The position numbers were made by a program, and so were the translations under genes. The notes under the pieces were generated by a model, which worked only from the letters and a program-made list of their open reading frames with translations, searched no databases and was not told the DNA's origin. 64,000 nt of DNA from JADKAV01 sp037046735 (GTDB lineage Bacteria; Actinomycetota; Actinomycetes; S36-B12; UBA10799): contig JBAOHC010000027.1 in assembly GCA_037046735.1 (NCBI GenBank), forward strand, positions 992,001 through 1,056,000. The letters run 5' to 3'. This document shows, piece after piece, positions 63,423 to 64,000 of this stretch. The stretch's first letter is position 1. Each line of letters starts with the position of its first letter.

Positions 63423-64000
63423 CTACGGGTCGTCGGGTGGGTTGGTGTATCGCTTGCCGCGGGGGCTGATCCAGACGGTGGTGCCGTCGGGTTGGCGTTC
63501 GACCCGCCAGCCGCTGTGGGTTTTGATGCGGTGATGGTAGCGGCATAACGCCTGTAGATTGTCCGCGTCGGTGGGACCTGCGGGCCAGGGCACGATGTGG
63601 TCCAGGTCGCAGTGGCGGGCTGGTCGGCGGCAGCCGGGGAACCGGCAGCGCCGGTCCCGGGTGCGCACATACCGGCGCATCGTCAAGGTGGGCAGGTAGC
63701 CGGCGCACAGCTGCGGCAGGGTCAGCCGGATGATCGCCGACGGCACCTCCAGACGGCGCAACAGCTCATCCGCGTGGCCGTCGGCGATCGGGCCGTACCC
63801 CTCGATCTCCGCCCCGTCGTCGGTCATGATCACCGCGATCGGGACCTGCTCGGCCGCGGTGATCCCGGTGAGCAGTTCGATGAACATGTCGGCCTGGATG
63901 GCATCCCGGTTGCCCTGAATGCTGTTGGACCGGACCCGGATCGACTCCATGCAGGCGGTGGCCTGCTCCGCGGTGAGGTAGGCGGACAGGGTGGCCATGC
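63423..64000 (-). CDS. Second 13E12-family DUF222/HNH protein, 5' part outside window
   Basis: Open frame on the minus strand running off the right edge. The visible ~190 residues are the DUF222 end (SAYLTAEQATACMESIRVRS, EGYGPIADGHADELLRRLEV) and a C-terminal HNH domain CRFPGCRRPARHCDLDHIVP with NLQALCRYHHRIKTHSGW, cysteine and histidine ligands intact. More divergent in sequence from the 12.3-kb copy than two recent duplicates would be. N-terminus lies beyond the window. Confidence 0.85.
   Translation of the reverse strand, partial: MATLSAYLTAEQATACMESIRVRSNSIQGNRDAIQADMFIELLTGITAAEQVPIAVIMTDDGAEIEGYGPIADGHADELLRRLEVPSAIIRLTLPQLCAGYLPTLTMRRYVRTRDRRCRFPGCRRPARHCDLDHIVPWPAGPTDADNLQALCRYHHRIKTHSGWRVERQPDGTTVWISPRGKRYTNPPDDP

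Overview
The window is one continuous piece of chromosome from a high-GC Actinomycetota (actinobacterium). The evidence is the GC-rich codon use, frequent GTG starts, the gene run septum initiator–DUF501–Ppx/GppA, two 13E12-type (DUF222/HNH) genes, the fused KorA/KorB 2-oxoacid:ferredoxin oxidoreductase, and DUF3367/AftD-like arabinofuranosyltransferase chemistry. I see no plasmid, phage or CRISPR signature, and I cannot place the organism below phylum.

Layout. 1–12.0 kb is a cell-surface glycan region: a partial MOP flippase, a signal-peptide membrane protein, a YfhO-like membrane protein translationally coupled to a nucleotidyltransferase/P-loop kinase-like protein, a giant AftD-like glycosyltransferase coupled to an anchored metallophosphoesterase, and a secreted fibronectin-III protein with a frameshift. 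12.3–22.9 kb holds housekeeping genes, mostly on the minus strand: 13E12-like HNH protein, SGNH hydrolase, metallo-beta-lactamase-fold hydrolase, Bax-inhibitor-1 protein, tRNA-Leu(UAA), peptide deformylase, ACT protein, Ppx/GppA, DUF501, FtsB/DivIC, a TipA-like MerR regulator, glmS and a DUF4262 gene. 22.9–31.2 kb carries glmM, rpsI-rplM, arcC, a tiny membrane protein, truA and the alpha operon (infA to rplQ). 31.3–45.0 kb has map-adk-secY and the S10/spc ribosomal operons, interrupted between rplO and secY by a flavin amine oxidase. 45.1–49.7 kb is the str operon (rpsL-rpsG-fusA-tuf). 49.9–64 kb is accessory and metabolic: a frameshifted SpoIVB-peptidase-like (S55) secreted protein, a coupled GspE / NuoB / NuoC / NuoI-like cluster, korA-korB-rarD, a frameshifted secreted glycerophosphodiesterase, an alkyl-DHAP-synthase-like FAD oxidase, an acyl-CoA dehydrogenase and a second 13E12-like gene cut by the right edge.

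Most distinctive points. (1) The amine oxidase appears circularly permuted: the FAD/active-site block normally at the C-terminus lies before the N-terminal Rossmann motif, behind a Tat/lipoprotein leader. (2) NuoB-, NuoC- and NuoI-like subunits form a three-gene complex-I fragment with no NuoD, coupled to an orphan GspE and divergent from korAB. (3) The str operon has a good promoter and a roughly 250-nt leader with nested long-range stems. (4) A 45-bp repeat is shared by two distant intergenic sites. (5) At least nine genes show a TAnnnT box exactly 6–8 nt before the start codon, the leaderless-mRNA arrangement. (6) Three secreted-protein genes each carry one single-base frameshift.

How the genes work together. 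Most of the window builds and runs the translation machine: ribosomal proteins, EF-G, EF-Tu, IF-1, RNA polymerase alpha, SecY export, deformylase and methionine aminopeptidase for N-terminal processing, and TruA. glmS and glmM supply UDP-GlcNAc precursors for the wall. The left region probably assembles or decorates a surface polysaccharide. KorAB yields reduced ferredoxin, for which the neighbouring NuoBCI-like proteins are plausible but unproven partners.
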